From NCBI GenBank assembly GCA_905212975.1, contig CAJMGO010000004.1:1-64000 (forward strand): a DNA stretch of 64,000 nucleotides. Reading direction: 5' to 3'. The translations under genes were made by a program, and so were the position numbers. How positions within the stretch are numbered: position 1 is the first letter of the stretch; every line of letters starts with the position of its first letter. Below, piece after piece: positions 16,293-25,187 of this stretch. Origin of the DNA: CAJMGO01 sp900557305 (lineage in GTDB: Bacteria > Bacillota_I > Bacilli_A > RF39 > UBA660). The notes beneath the pieces are model-generated. The model did not search any database. It saw only the letters and a program-made list of their open reading frames with translations, and was not told where the DNA came from.

Positions 16293-18197
16293 ATGTTTTT
16301 TAAAAATATACATTCAAGAATTAGAGTGGTACTTTTATTAATCATAATGCTATTTTTATGTGTTATTATTAAGGTATTCTATATACAAGTTATAAGTTAT
16401 AAAAAACTTTCTAATTTAGCTTATGATCTTTGGAATAGAAATCTTCCTATAGAAGCAGATAGAGGAAAAATATATGATAGAAATGGTGTTGTACTAGCTG
16501 ATAACAAAACTACAGTTTCTCTTGTAATAATTCCAAATCAAGTAAAAGATAAAAAAGAAGTATCTGAAAAATTATCAGAAATATTAAATGTTAGTTATGA
16601 TGAAATTTATGAACATGTAAGTAAAAAAACTTCTATCGAAAGAATTCATCCGGAAGGAAGAAGATTATCTTTTTCTATAGCAGATAAAATAGATTCACTA
16701 AATTTAGATGGGGTATATCTCTTAAAGGAATCAGCTCGTACATATCCATATGATAAATTATTATCTCATGTACTTGGATATGTGGGAATAGATAATCAAG
16801 GACTTAGTGGTTTGGAACTTATGTATGAAGATTATTTAACAGGTAAGTATGGATCAATAAAATATGTATCTGATGCTAAGGGAAATAGAATGGAATTATC
16901 AGAAACATATGTAGAACCACAAGATGGTATGAATATAAATTTGACAATAAATTTTGAAATACAGCAAGCATTAGAAAGAGAATTAGATAATGCAGTAAGT
17001 AGATACAATCCTGATCAAGCAATTGGTATAGTAATGAATCCAAATACTGGAGAAATTTTAGCTATGTCATCTCGACCAAATTTTTCTCCAACTAATTATA
17101 AGGATTACTCAAAAGAAGAAATAAATAGAAATTTACCAATATGGGCAACATATGAACCAGGTTCAACTTTCAAAATAATAACACTCGCAACAGCACTAGA
17201 AGAAAAACTAATAGATTTAGATAAAGATACCTTTACAGATACAGGAAGTGTTAATGTAGCTGGTGCCAGAATAAAATGTTGGAAACATGGAGGTCATGGT
17301 ACACAAACTTTATTGCAAGTTGTAGAGAATTCTTGCAATCCAGGTTTTGTATATATTGGACAAAAAATAGGAAAAGAGACTTTATTTAAGTATATTAAAA
17401 ACTTTGGTTTTGGAAGTAAAACTGGTATTGATTTAAATGGAGAAAGTAAAGGAATTTTATTTAAAGAAGAAAATGTAGGACCTGTCGAACTTGCAACAAC
17501 ATCATTTGGTCAAGGAGTAAGTGTTACTCCAATGCAACAAGTAGTAGCTGTATCTGCAGCAATTAACGGTGGATATATTTATCAGCCTTATATAGTTAAA
17601 AGCATAAATGAACCTGAAACTAATTCAGTAATACTTGAAAATAAATCTAAAGTATTAAGAAAAGTAATAAGTGAAGAAACTAGTGAAAAAGTTAGATATG
17701 CACTTGAAAGTGTCGCAACGAATGGGTCTGGAAGAAATGCTTTTATAGAGGGATATAGAGTAGGTGGTAAGACAGGTACAGCACAAAAAGCAGTAAATGG
17801 ATCTTATTTAGTAGGAAATTATATTACTTCATTCATTGGCTTTTTACCTGCCAATGATCCTAAAGTTGTAGTTTATGTAGCAATAGATAATGCTAAAGGT
17901 GTAACACAATATGGTGGTACTGTTGCAGCCCCTATAGCGCGTAATTTAATGGTAAGTATTATAGATATATTAAATATAGAAAAACCAAGTGGTGGAAGTA
18001 GCAAAAAATATAATTGGTATGATAAGAAATATGCAACTGTAAATGATGTAACAGGATTAAGTTTAAGTGATGCATTAAATTCTTTAAAACAATTTAAAGT
18101 TGAATATAAGGGGAATGGTGATACTGTTATCCATCAATCTCCAAAAGGTGGAGAATCAATATATGAAGGTGAAACAGTAATGCTTTATTTAAATTAG
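16293..18197 (+). CDS. Class B PBP (PBP2B/SpoVD type) with PASTA domain
   Basis: A 634-residue monofunctional transpeptidase. It has an N-terminal anchor (about residues 10-33), a PBP dimerisation domain (ADRGKIYDRNG near 55), and a transpeptidase domain with GSTFK nucleophile motif, SCN (ENSCNPGF) and KTGTAQK. It ends in a single PASTA domain (about 578-634). This order matches the division or sporulation PBPs (FtsI, PBP2B, SpoVD) of Bacillota. It is followed by mraY and a SEDS gene, the core of a dcw cluster, so it should be the septal transpeptidase working with that SEDS polymerase. TAGGTGATATAA precedes the ATG. Confidence 0.92.
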   Translation: MFFKNIHSRIRVVLLLIIMLFLCVIIKVFYIQVISYKKLSNLAYDLWNRNLPIEADRGKIYDRNGVVLADNKTTVSLVIIPNQVKDKKEVSEKLSEILNVSYDEIYEHVSKKTSIERIHPEGRRLSFSIADKIDSLNLDGVYLLKESARTYPYDKLLSHVLGYVGIDNQGLSGLELMYEDYLTGKYGSIKYVSDAKGNRMELSETYVEPQDGMNINLTINFEIQQALERELDNAVSRYNPDQAIGIVMNPNTGEILAMSSRPNFSPTNYKDYSKEEINRNLPIWATYEPGSTFKIITLATALEEKLIDLDKDTFTDTGSVNVAGARIKCWKHGGHGTQTLLQVVENSCNPGFVYIGQKIGKETLFKYIKNFGFGSKTGIDLNGESKGILFKEENVGPVELATTSFGQGVSVTPMQQVVAVSAAINGGYIYQPYIVKSINEPETNSVILENKSKVLRKVISEETSEKVRYALESVATNGSGRNAFIEGYRVGGKTGTAQKAVNGSYLVGNYITSFIGFLPANDPKVVVYVAIDNAKGVTQYGGTVAAPIARNLMVSIIDILNIEKPSGGSSKKYNWYDKKYATVNDVTGLSLSDALNSLKQFKVEYKGNGDTVIHQSPKGGESIYEGETVMLYLN

Positions 18198-18226
18198 AAT
18201 AGTTTTAATATTCTAATTTTTTTTTA
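18192..18226 (+). terminator. Terminator between the PBP and mraY
   Basis: ATTAGAATA and TATTCTAAT pair around a 6-base loop, followed by nine T. It overlaps the last codons of the PBP gene, so mraY may be partly uncoupled from it. Confidence 0.8.
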
Positions 18227-18251
18227 CATATTATTTATTAGGTGATGTAAT

Positions 18252-19244
18252 ATGTTAATACTTACGAAGTCAGTTTTAATTTTAGTAATTAGTTTTATTT
18301 TATCAGTACTTATAGGACTTGTCTTAATTCCTATATTAAGAAAATTTAAAGCAAGTCAATCATTAAGCATTTACCTAGAAGAACGTCATAAAAGTAAAAA
18401 AGGTACTCCGACAATGGGTGGATTAATATTTATAATTACACCTATTATAGTTATTACCATATTATATTTACTTGGTAAAATAGAATTATCTTTTAATTTT
18501 GTCATAATAATTTTTACATTTTTAGCATATTCACTTATTGGTTTTATAGATGATTATTTAATAATAAAGAGGCATAATAATAAAGGTTTAACAGAAGGAC
18601 AAAAATTTTTTATGCAAGTAATAGTTGCTGTTATATATTTTTATCTATTTATGAAAGCAAATAATGAACCATTACTTTGGATACATGCTTTAAACTTAAA
18701 AGCTGATATTGGCTGGTTTTATGGATTATTTATACTATTTGTGCTTGTAGCTTCATCAAATGCAGTTAATCTAACAGATGGATTAGATGGTCTTGCAGGA
18801 GGTCTTTCTTTTATAGCTGTACTAACATTTGCAATTATAACATATTCTACAGGCTGGCTTTATGGATATGAAGAAATTGCCTTATTTTTATTTAGTATAA
18901 GTGGAGCAGTACTAGGATTTTTAGTATTTAATTCTAATCCAGCAAAAGTATTTATGGGTGATACTGGATCACTTTCTCTTGGAGCCTTACTTGGTTCAGT
19001 TGCAATTTTAACGAGGCATGAAATACTTCTTATAGTAATAGGCATTGTATTTGTTATAGAAACTCTAACTTGTATTATTCAAATTATATATTATAAATTT
19101 ACTCATAAAAGATTTTTCCCAATGACTCCTATACATCATACATTTGAAAAAATAGGATGGGAAGAAAAAGACATTGTAAAATTATTTTGGATAATAGGAT
19201 TAATAGGATCAACTATTGGAATTATATATGGGGTATGGATATGA
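18252..19244 (+). CDS. mraY: Phospho-N-acetylmuramoyl-pentapeptide-transferase
   Basis: A 330-residue protein with ten membrane helices. It transfers phospho-MurNAc-pentapeptide to undecaprenyl phosphate, giving lipid I. Diagnostic motifs are present: KKGTPTMGG near the N-terminus, the Asp pair in GFIDDYLI, NLTDGLDGLAGG, and the HHTFEKIGW loop near the end. Length is normal. It lies in a reduced dcw cluster between a class B PBP and ftsW; murD, usually next, is absent here. Its TGA overlaps the ATG of ftsW (ATGA). Confidence 0.96.
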   Translation: MLILTKSVLILVISFILSVLIGLVLIPILRKFKASQSLSIYLEERHKSKKGTPTMGGLIFIITPIIVITILYLLGKIELSFNFVIIIFTFLAYSLIGFIDDYLIIKRHNNKGLTEGQKFFMQVIVAVIYFYLFMKANNEPLLWIHALNLKADIGWFYGLFILFVLVASSNAVNLTDGLDGLAGGLSFIAVLTFAIITYSTGWLYGYEEIALFLFSISGAVLGFLVFNSNPAKVFMGDTGSLSLGALLGSVAILTRHEILLIVIGIVFVIETLTCIIQIIYYKFTHKRFFPMTPIHHTFEKIGWEEKDIVKLFWIIGLIGSTIGIIYGVWI

Positions 19245-20326
19245 AAAAGGTTGACTATATTTTAGTTTTATCAGTAATAGCGCTTGCTACTTTTGGAGTT
19301 ATTATGGTATATTCATCATCATATATATGGGCAGAATATAAATTTAATGATCCATTTAAATATGTAAAAAATCAAGGCTTATTTTTAATAGTTGGAATAA
19401 TATTTATGTTTATAATAAGTAAAATAAATTATAATATATATCATAAATATTCAAACAAATTACTTATTCTTACAGTAATACTCTTAATACTTGTTTTAAT
19501 ACCTGGTATTGGAAGTGTTAGAAATGGAAGTCGTAGTTGGTTTGGAATAGGATCTTTTGGAATACAACCAAGTGAGTTGGCTAAAATATCTTTAATTATT
19601 TTTACAGCAAAATATTTAACTTTAAATAGAAAAGAGCTTAGAAGTATAAAAAGTGGAGTATTACCAATATTTTTAGTATGTTTATTTATATTTGGACTTA
19701 TAATGCTACAACCAGATTTTGGTACAGGAGTAATAATTGTTATGACAATAGTTGGAATGTTATTTGTAGGAGGAGTAAATTTTAATTTTTTTATACGTCT
19801 TGGAATACTTGGATTATGTGGTATATCAGGTCTTATCATAGCAGCTCCTTATAGATTAAAAAGAATACTTTCATTTTTAAATCCATGGAGTGATCCACTC
19901 GGTAGTGGATTTCAAATAATACAAAGTTTATATGCTATAGGGCCTGGAGGATTATTTGGATTTGGTTTTTTAAACTCAAGACAAAAGCATTTTTATCTTC
20001 CAGAGCCACAAACAGATTTTATATTTTCTATAATCTCAGAAGAATTTGGGTTTATGGGTATAGTTATAGTTTCAACACTTTTTTTAATAATTATAATAAG
20101 AGGTATAAATATAGCCATAAAATGTAAAGATTTATTTGGTAAATTACTATGTTTTGGAATTATATTTGGGCTTTCATTTCAAACACTATTAAATTTAATG
20201 GTAGTAACGGGATTAATTCCTGTTACAGGGGTTACTTTACCATTTTTGAGCTATGGAGGTTCTAGTTTACTTATAACATTAGCAAGTATGGGAATTGTTT
20301 TAAATATAAGTAGGTATAGTAAATAA
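19241..20326 (+). CDS. ftsW: SEDS-family peptidoglycan glycosyltransferase (FtsW/SpoVE type)
   Basis: A 361-residue protein with ten predicted membrane helices. Family motifs are visible: NGSRSWFGIG and QPSELAKISLI, the extracellular loop 'PWSDPLGSGFQIIQSL', and PEPQTDFIFSIISEEFG. It polymerises glycan from lipid II, paired with a class B PBP. Linkage to mraY and the PASTA-PBP points to the division paralogue. I set the start at 19241, where ATGA overlaps the mraY stop and GGGG lies about 7 bases upstream; an ATG two codons earlier is also possible, but anything further upstream would only extend into mraY. Confidence 0.9.
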   Translation: MKKVDYILVLSVIALATFGVIMVYSSSYIWAEYKFNDPFKYVKNQGLFLIVGIIFMFIISKINYNIYHKYSNKLLILTVILLILVLIPGIGSVRNGSRSWFGIGSFGIQPSELAKISLIIFTAKYLTLNRKELRSIKSGVLPIFLVCLFIFGLIMLQPDFGTGVIIVMTIVGMLFVGGVNFNFFIRLGILGLCGISGLIIAAPYRLKRILSFLNPWSDPLGSGFQIIQSLYAIGPGGLFGFGFLNSRQKHFYLPEPQTDFIFSIISEEFGFMGIVIVSTLFLIIIIRGINIAIKCKDLFGKLLCFGIIFGLSFQTLLNLMVVTGLIPVTGVTLPFLSYGGSSLLITLASMGIVLNISRYSK

Positions 20327-20346
20327 TGTTTTAAATTTATAAAAAT

Positions 20347-20374
20347 AAAGAATATGAGAAGTATTCTTTTTTAT
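20347..20374 (+). terminator. Terminator after ftsW
   Basis: AAAGAATA and TATTCTTT pair around a 7-base loop and run into a T-tract. Confidence 0.8.
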
Positions 20375-20404
20375 TGACTCTCCATTTGACTGTAATGATA
20401 TATT
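20374..20404 (+). promoter_or_regulatory. MerR-type promoter with 19-base spacer
   Basis: TTGACT (20374-20379) and TATATT (20399-20404) are separated by 19 bases, the over-long spacing that MerR-family activators compensate for by untwisting DNA. CATT and AATG inside the spacer form a small dyad. It lies upstream of a merR gene, suggesting autoregulation. A second TATAAT at 20453-20458 has no good -35 partner. Confidence 0.5.
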
Positions 20405-20488
20405 TTAACTGTAAAGAGGTGAATAATATTTAAATATAAAATTAATACGTGATATAATTTAATTAGTTAAAATTTAAAAGGAGGTCAT

Positions 20489-20866
20489 ATGTTATATAAA
20501 ATAGGTGAGTTTTCAAATATGACAGGACTATCTGTGAAAACTTTAAGGTATTACGATGATATAGATTTATTTAAACCAATTGATGTAGATTTATTTACTG
20601 GGTATAGATATTATAGCACTGATCAAATTTATGATTTAGAGCTAATCAATGTATTAAAAAGTGTTGGATTTTCATTAGAAGAAATAAAAAATAATTGGGA
20701 TTCTTTTACAGTAGATTTGTTTAATGAAAAAAAAGATGAATTATTAAAAGATATAGAAATAAAACAAAAAGCAATAAAAAAAATAGATGAATTAAAAAGT
20801 AATTTAAATAATGGTAAAATTAGAAAAAGAAAGGAAAATACAAAGAAAGTTAAATCTTTGTATTAA
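20489..20866 (+). CDS. MerR-family transcriptional regulator
   Basis: A 125-residue regulator. The N-terminal winged helix-turn-helix is unmistakable (YKIGEFSNMTGLSVKTLRYY, DLFKP, GYRYYS), followed by the usual dimerisation helix and a Lys-rich coiled-coil end. No long effector-binding domain or metal-binding Cys cluster is present, so its signal cannot be guessed. AAAAGGAGG precedes the ATG. It lies 9 bp ahead of a TraG/VirD4-like gene, forming a two-gene unit behind a promoter with MerR-type geometry. Confidence 0.9.
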   Translation: MLYKIGEFSNMTGLSVKTLRYYDDIDLFKPIDVDLFTGYRYYSTDQIYDLELINVLKSVGFSLEEIKNNWDSFTVDLFNEKKDELLKDIEIKQKAIKKIDELKSNLNNGKIRKRKENTKKVKSLY

Positions 20867-20875
20867 GGTGATAAA

Positions 20876-21901
20876 ATGAATAATACAAGTTTATTAATAG
20901 GAAAAGCAAATAATAAAAATATAAGACACGAAATTAGTTGTAATATAAATAATTCTATAACAAATCATGAGAATATATTAGTTTTTAGTGATAATGTATC
21001 TTATTATAGTGATTTTTTAAGAAAATTAAATGAAGAAGAATATAATACCTATATATTAAATTTAAAAGATAGTTCTCATAGTAATGGATTTAATCCTTTT
21101 ATTCTTCCATATAAATATTATAAATCTGGTAAAAAAGATAAAGCAGTTGAAATGTTAGAAAGCATTGGGCATGAGATTTGTAAGGAAAAGAATAGTAATT
21201 CAGATCCTTTTTGGGAGAATAGTGCTACATCATATTTTACGACTTTAGCGCTTATTCTTTTTAAAGAAGGATCATATGATGAAATAAATCTAGGAAGTAT
21301 ACAAACTATGTTAACTCTTGGTGAAAAAGAATTTGAAGATACTAATTTAATTAAAAAGTATTTTAGTACCTTGGATATTATGGATCCTATTTATGTATTT
21401 GGATCTCAAGTTATATATTCTCCATCTGAAACTAGAGCAAGTATTATATCGGTATTAAAACAAAAATTAAATTTATATTGTACAAAAGAAATTTTATTAA
21501 ATAATTTATGTAATAACGAAATAGATTTATCTATTTTAAATAATAAAACAGCAATTTTTATAATAAGTGATACTAAATATAATGGTATTTCTAATATACT
21601 AATAAATCAAATATTTAATCAAAATAAAGAATTTTCATATTATATAGATAAAATAGAAAAATTAAATAGTATTACTGAATTAGAAAATATGATTGATAAT
21701 AATGAAAAAATATTTATTACGTCAAGTTCTAAGCAAGAAATTAGTGATATATATGGAAATAACTTAATAAATAATATAAATTATGTTAAAGATGTAAAAG
21801 AAGAGTATGAAATTTTAGATAAATGTAATATTAATTTACCAGATACTAAAATTAATAAACATAATTATTTTAATATAGAGGATTTTATAAAAAAATGTTA
21901 A
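20876..21901 (+). CDS. TraG/VirD4-like protein lacking the Walker A motif
   Basis: A 341-residue soluble protein with the core pattern of type IV coupling ATPases: GFNPFILPYKYY, DPFWENSATSYFTTLALILF, then SETRASIISVLKQKLNLY, and KTAIFIISDTKYNGISNILINQIFNQ. Those segments match the region around and after the all-alpha domain of TraG/VirD4. Missing are the N-terminal membrane helices, the GxxGxGKS Walker A loop and a clear acidic Walker B end. It is therefore unlikely to hydrolyse ATP like a conjugative coupling protein. No relaxase, mating-pore or integrase gene is near. It follows a merR gene by 9 bp with its own AAGGTGATAAA ribosome site. Real function unknown. Confidence 0.65.
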   Translation: MNNTSLLIGKANNKNIRHEISCNINNSITNHENILVFSDNVSYYSDFLRKLNEEEYNTYILNLKDSSHSNGFNPFILPYKYYKSGKKDKAVEMLESIGHEICKEKNSNSDPFWENSATSYFTTLALILFKEGSYDEINLGSIQTMLTLGEKEFEDTNLIKKYFSTLDIMDPIYVFGSQVIYSPSETRASIISVLKQKLNLYCTKEILLNNLCNNEIDLSILNNKTAIFIISDTKYNGISNILINQIFNQNKEFSYYIDKIEKLNSITELENMIDNNEKIFITSSSKQEISDIYGNNLINNINYVKDVKEEYEILDKCNINLPDTKINKHNYFNIEDFIKKC

Positions 21902-21967
21902 AAAATTAAATTTATACTTTAAATCTACATAGAATATATTATTATAGTGTAATATTGGGGGTAACAC

Positions 21968-22114
21968 ATGAAAAAAATAGAAAAATTAAAAAAATTAAGG
22001 AATGCTTTATTATATTATAAAGCAAGTATTGAACATGATGAACAGATTAATAATCAATTTGTTCAATATGAAAAAAGTAAAGAAAAAGTAAAAATTTTAA
22101 CTTTATTTAAATAA
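21968..22114 (+). CDS. Small basic coiled-coil protein (48 aa)
   Basis: A 48-residue protein starting MKKIEKLKKLRNALLYYK and ending in KVKILTLFK; strongly helical and Lys-rich. It has a good ribosome site (GGGGG seven bases before ATG), a plausible TATTATAGTGTAAT -10 region upstream, and its own terminator directly after the stop. Those flanks make it more convincing than a chance reading frame. Function unknown. Confidence 0.55.
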   Translation: MKKIEKLKKLRNALLYYKASIEHDEQINNQFVQYEKSKEKVKILTLFK

Positions 22115-22118
22115 CAAA

Positions 22119-22146
22119 AGAACATTCATTAGAATGTTTTTTTTTG
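22119..22146 (+). terminator. Terminator after the 48-residue gene
   Basis: AACATTC and GAATGTT pair around a 4-base loop, followed by a T-run of about nine. Confidence 0.85.
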
Positions 22147-22206
22147 ATGTTATAATTTGAAAAAAGTAATAAAAAGTGTTACAATTATGAAGTTGAGGTG
22201 ATTACT

Positions 22207-24285
22207 TTGAAAAAAGGTAATAAATTTTTAAATTATATTAAATCTTTCTTCAAAGATTTTTCAATTAATTTTGTTAAATGTATAAAGAAAATTATTAATT
22301 ATTCAAAGACTAATATACTATTTTTTACATTTGTTATAACTTCTGTTATAAATTCAACTATGCTTAGATTATTTACAGTAAAGAATGGGTTAAGTATTAG
22401 TCCTGTTTTAGCTGATTTAACAGTAGTTATATTTATTGGATCTATTTGCTATTTTTTAAAGCCAAAACACCAATTTAAATACTTGTTTATTATGTCGGTT
22501 ATATTTTCTATAATTTGTATAATTAATTCTGTTTATTATACAAATTATGTTTCTTTTTCATCTGTATCGTTATTAAAGGCTGCAGGTCAATTGGGAGGAG
22601 TAAAAGACTCAGTTACTGATTTGTTACAACCAAGAGATTTTTATTATCTATTTCAAGTTGTAGCACTCTTATTTGTACATAAGTTTTTAAAACGTAAAGG
22701 TTATTATAAAAAGGTTGAAAAAATTGAAGTAGGTAGAATTAGATTTTTAAACTCAATTGTTGGAGGACTTATTACTTTAGGTTTCTTTGTATCAACATTA
22801 ACTAGTACAGATATAAGTAGATTAAGTAAACAATGGAATCCTGAATATATTGTTATGAAATATGGAATATATACATACCATATAAATGACTTAATTACAA
22901 ATATTAAATCATCATTAAATCCTTTATTTGGATATGATAAAGCTGCAGCTCAGTTTAGAGAATTTTATTCACAGGATTCTGAAACTAAAACAAATGAATA
23001 TACAAATTTATTACAAGGAAAAAATGTTATAGCAATACATGCAGAAAGTATGCAAAAATGGGTAATAAATACAACCATAAATGGGAAAGAAATAACTCCT
23101 AATTTAAATAAATTAGTTCGTGAAGGACTTTATTTTTCTAATTTTTATGCACAAGAAAGTACAGGAACAAGTAGTGATAGTGAATTTACATATGCATCCT
23201 CAATTTTACCAACTTCTAAAGGTACTGTTTTTGTAAATTATTATGATAGAAAATATGTAACTTTACAAAATATGTTAAAAGAAAAAGGATATTATACTTT
23301 TAGTATGCATGGTAATAATTGTTCATTCTGGAATAGAAAGCTTGCATATGAAAGTATAGGTTATGAAAAATTTTATTGTTATACTAATGATTATGTAATT
23401 GATGATACTGTTGGTCTTGGACTTTCGGATAAATCATTCTTTAGACAATCAATTGATATATTAAAAAATATTAAACAAGAACATAAAAATTATTATGGAA
23501 CAATGATTATGTTATCCAACCATACACCATTTAATAAAAATGGAGAACCTTTTTCAGATTTTGATGTAAGATATCACTTTCAAAAATTAAATGAAGAAAC
23601 AGGTGAATATGAAGATGCATCTTGGGATTATTTGGAGGGAAGAAAGTTAGGATATTATATCCAATCAGTTCATTATGCTGATGAAGCACTAGGTGAATTA
23701 ATTGAATATCTAGAGAATAATAATTTAATGGAAAATACTCTTTTAGTATTGTATGGTGATCATGATGCTAAAGTGAAAAAATCTGATTATAATTTTTATT
23801 ATAATTTTAATCCAGAAACTGGTGAAATGTATGATAAAGATGATGAAAGATATCATGAAGTTGATTATTATGACTATGAACTAAATAGAAAAGTACCACT
23901 TATAATGTGGACAACAGATAGTAAATTGAAAGATAAATTTAAAGGTGAAGTTACAAAAGTAATGGGAATGTATGATGTTCAACCAACACTTGCTAATATG
24001 TTAGGTGTTAAAAGTAAATATGCTTTAGGGCATGATATATTCTCAATTGATGAAAATGTAGTAGTATTTCCTGATGGTAACTGGTTAACAGATAAAATGT
24101 ATTATAATAGAAGTAAAGACGAAGGAAAAATGCTAGATATAAATGAAACAGTAGGAAGTGATTACATTAATTATTATAATGATTATTCAGATAAATTAAT
24201 TACTGTTTCAAATTCAATAATAACATATGATTTAATATTAAAAACAGAGGAACAAGAAAAAATACTAAATGAAGTTATTCCTTAA
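22207..24285 (+). CDS. LTA synthase-family sulfatase-fold membrane enzyme
   Basis: A 692-residue protein with five N-terminal membrane helices (about residues 30-200) and an extracellular alkaline phosphatase-fold domain (about 270-640). Metal-site motifs include AIHAESMQKW, GDHD and the SMHGNNCSFW region. Family members transfer glycerol phosphate from phosphatidylglycerol to build lipoteichoic acid. The nucleophile loop reads STGTSSDSEF: aligned on SDSEF, the usual catalytic Thr position holds Ser, with Thr just before it. I use the TTG at 22207 because GAGGTGATTACT supplies the usual ribosome site; the GTG at 22198 falls inside that site. It stands alone between terminators. Confidence 0.88.
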   Translation: MKKGNKFLNYIKSFFKDFSINFVKCIKKIINYSKTNILFFTFVITSVINSTMLRLFTVKNGLSISPVLADLTVVIFIGSICYFLKPKHQFKYLFIMSVIFSIICIINSVYYTNYVSFSSVSLLKAAGQLGGVKDSVTDLLQPRDFYYLFQVVALLFVHKFLKRKGYYKKVEKIEVGRIRFLNSIVGGLITLGFFVSTLTSTDISRLSKQWNPEYIVMKYGIYTYHINDLITNIKSSLNPLFGYDKAAAQFREFYSQDSETKTNEYTNLLQGKNVIAIHAESMQKWVINTTINGKEITPNLNKLVREGLYFSNFYAQESTGTSSDSEFTYASSILPTSKGTVFVNYYDRKYVTLQNMLKEKGYYTFSMHGNNCSFWNRKLAYESIGYEKFYCYTNDYVIDDTVGLGLSDKSFFRQSIDILKNIKQEHKNYYGTMIMLSNHTPFNKNGEPFSDFDVRYHFQKLNEETGEYEDASWDYLEGRKLGYYIQSVHYADEALGELIEYLENNNLMENTLLVLYGDHDAKVKKSDYNFYYNFNPETGEMYDKDDERYHEVDYYDYELNRKVPLIMWTTDSKLKDKFKGEVTKVMGMYDVQPTLANMLGVKSKYALGHDIFSIDENVVVFPDGNWLTDKMYYNRSKDEGKMLDINETVGSDYINYYNDYSDKLITVSNSIITYDLILKTEEQEKILNEVIP

Positions 24286-24320
24286 AAAAGAAAAGAAGAT
24301 GAACAACATCTTCTTTTTTG
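24285..24320 (+). terminator. Terminator of the LTA synthase gene
   Basis: AAAAGAAGATG and CATCTTCTTTT pair around a 5-base loop, followed by more T. Confidence 0.85.
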
Positions 24321-24370
24321 AATAAAATATATTGTCAAGAATAAAATATTTTGATATAATCTTCTTGTAT

Positions 24371-24444
24371 GGGTCTATAGCCAAGTGGTAAGGCGTGGGA
24401 CTGCAACTCCCTGATCGTTGGTTCAAATCCGACTAGGCCCTCCA
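24371..24444 (+). tRNA. tRNA-Cys (GCA), CCA encoded
   Basis: A 74-base cloverleaf. The acceptor stem GGGTCTA pairs with TAGGCCC, the D-arm is AGCCAAGTGGTAAGGC, the anticodon loop is CTGCAAC (anticodon GCA), and the T-arm contains GTTCAAATC. It ends in discriminator T and an encoded CCA. It stands alone, with a promoter-like region overlapping the upstream terminator. Confidence 0.95.
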
Positions 24445-24488
24445 TCGGGAAATCTGTTCGAACTTTTATAGTTTAGGGCTTAATATAT

Positions 24489-24525
24489 AAAATATCAATT
24501 TCTAAATGAAGTTGATATTTTTTTT
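24489..24525 (+). terminator. Terminator downstream of tRNA-Cys
   Basis: AAATATCAA (24490-24498) pairs with TTGATATTT (24512-24520) and is followed by a T-run. Confidence 0.75.
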
Positions 24526-24545
24526 GTTAAGAAAAGACAGATTTT

Positions 24546-24656
24546 ATGATTAATATTGCAAGAAAACAAATGGAGTTATTAAAGAATAATAAATCATTTA
24601 ATAATATTGAATACATTGAAAACAAAATTAATAACAAACAAAAGTTAACTTTATAA
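24546..24656 (+). CDS. Possible 36-residue peptide or gene remnant
   Basis: A 36-codon frame begins MINIARKQMELLKNNKSF and is bracketed by two terminator hairpins. There is no convincing ribosome site (AAGAAAAGACAG only). It could be the end of a lost gene beside the tRNA. Weakly supported. Confidence 0.2.
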   Translation: MINIARKQMELLKNNKSFNNIEYIENKINNKQKLTL

Positions 24657-24673
24657 CAACATTTTGAATATAG

Positions 24674-24709
24674 AAAAAACGATGGCTATTATAAGTCATC
24701 GCTTTTTTT
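24674..24709. terminator. Hairpin terminator, possibly bidirectional
   Basis: AAAAAACGATGGC and GTCATCGCTTTTTTT flank a short loop, with an A-run before and a T-run after. It lies between the 36-codon frame and the convergent membrane protein gene. Confidence 0.7.
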
Positions 24710-24726
24710 AGAATATTTTTAAATTA

Positions 24727-25077
24727 CTAATTGAAAATGCCAAAAATACTTGCTAAAGCATTAATTATAAGTGAAAGTGGTATCATAGATGTAAGTATGG
24801 CTATTATACTAAATGATATCTTAAGAGATGTTTCTTTTTTTGATTTTAATGCACATACTATATAAATAATTGCAAATACAAATAATAAAATATTGTCTAT
24901 CCATAATAATGGACCATTAATATAATTGATTAAAAAGTTACTAATATTATCTATATTTTGATCTATATAAGTTAGGTATGTAAAATTTAATATTGTAATC
25001 ATTATACTTATAAATGTTAAAACTATTAAAGATATTTTTATAAACTTTTCTACATCACTATTTAATATTTTTTTCAT
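24727..25077 (-). CDS. Hypothetical membrane protein (116 aa)
   Basis: A 116-residue protein with a short cytoplasmic start (MKKILNSDVEKF) and three predicted membrane helices (about residues 12-35, 55-78 and 85-112). No charged or catalytic motif stands out in the helices. AGGAGG lies upstream of the ATG with good spacing. It is divergently transcribed from the prepilin gene at 25188 and is a single-gene unit. I do not recognise the family. Confidence 0.7.
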   Translation of the reverse strand: MKKILNSDVEKFIKISLIVLTFISIMITILNFTYLTYIDQNIDNISNFLINYINGPLLWIDNILLFVFAIIYIVCALKSKKETSLKISFSIIAILTSMIPLSLIINALASIFGIFN

Positions 25078-25136
25078 AAAATTATCATCCTCCTAGAATA
25101 AATATATACTATAATATTTGGTAAGTCAAGTTAGGT

Positions 25137-25165
25137 TTGACAGGGGTTAAGTTTTGTTATAAAAT
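25137..25165 (+). promoter_or_regulatory. Strong sigma-A promoter of the prepilin gene
   Basis: A perfect TTGACA (25137-25142) and TAAAAT (25160-25165) are exactly 17 bases apart. The expected transcription start is about 15 bases before the prepilin ATG at 25188, so the longer reading frame starting at 25137 cannot be the protein. Confidence 0.8.
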
Positions 25166-25187
25166 TGTTAATAGAATAGGTGATGTT

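Larger units (their letters stand above)
24445..24726. other. Gene-poor stretch after tRNA-Cys
   Basis: This 280-base stretch holds a terminator-like hairpin at 24489-24525 (AAATATCAA/TTGATATTT, then T-run), a weak 36-codon frame at 24546-24656, and a second hairpin at 24674-24709. The hairpins are described separately. Nothing else is supported. Confidence 0.5.

Noticed and set aside
20876..21901. Integrative conjugative element
   Set aside because: No relaxase, mating-pore, integrase or att repeats accompany the TraG-like gene.
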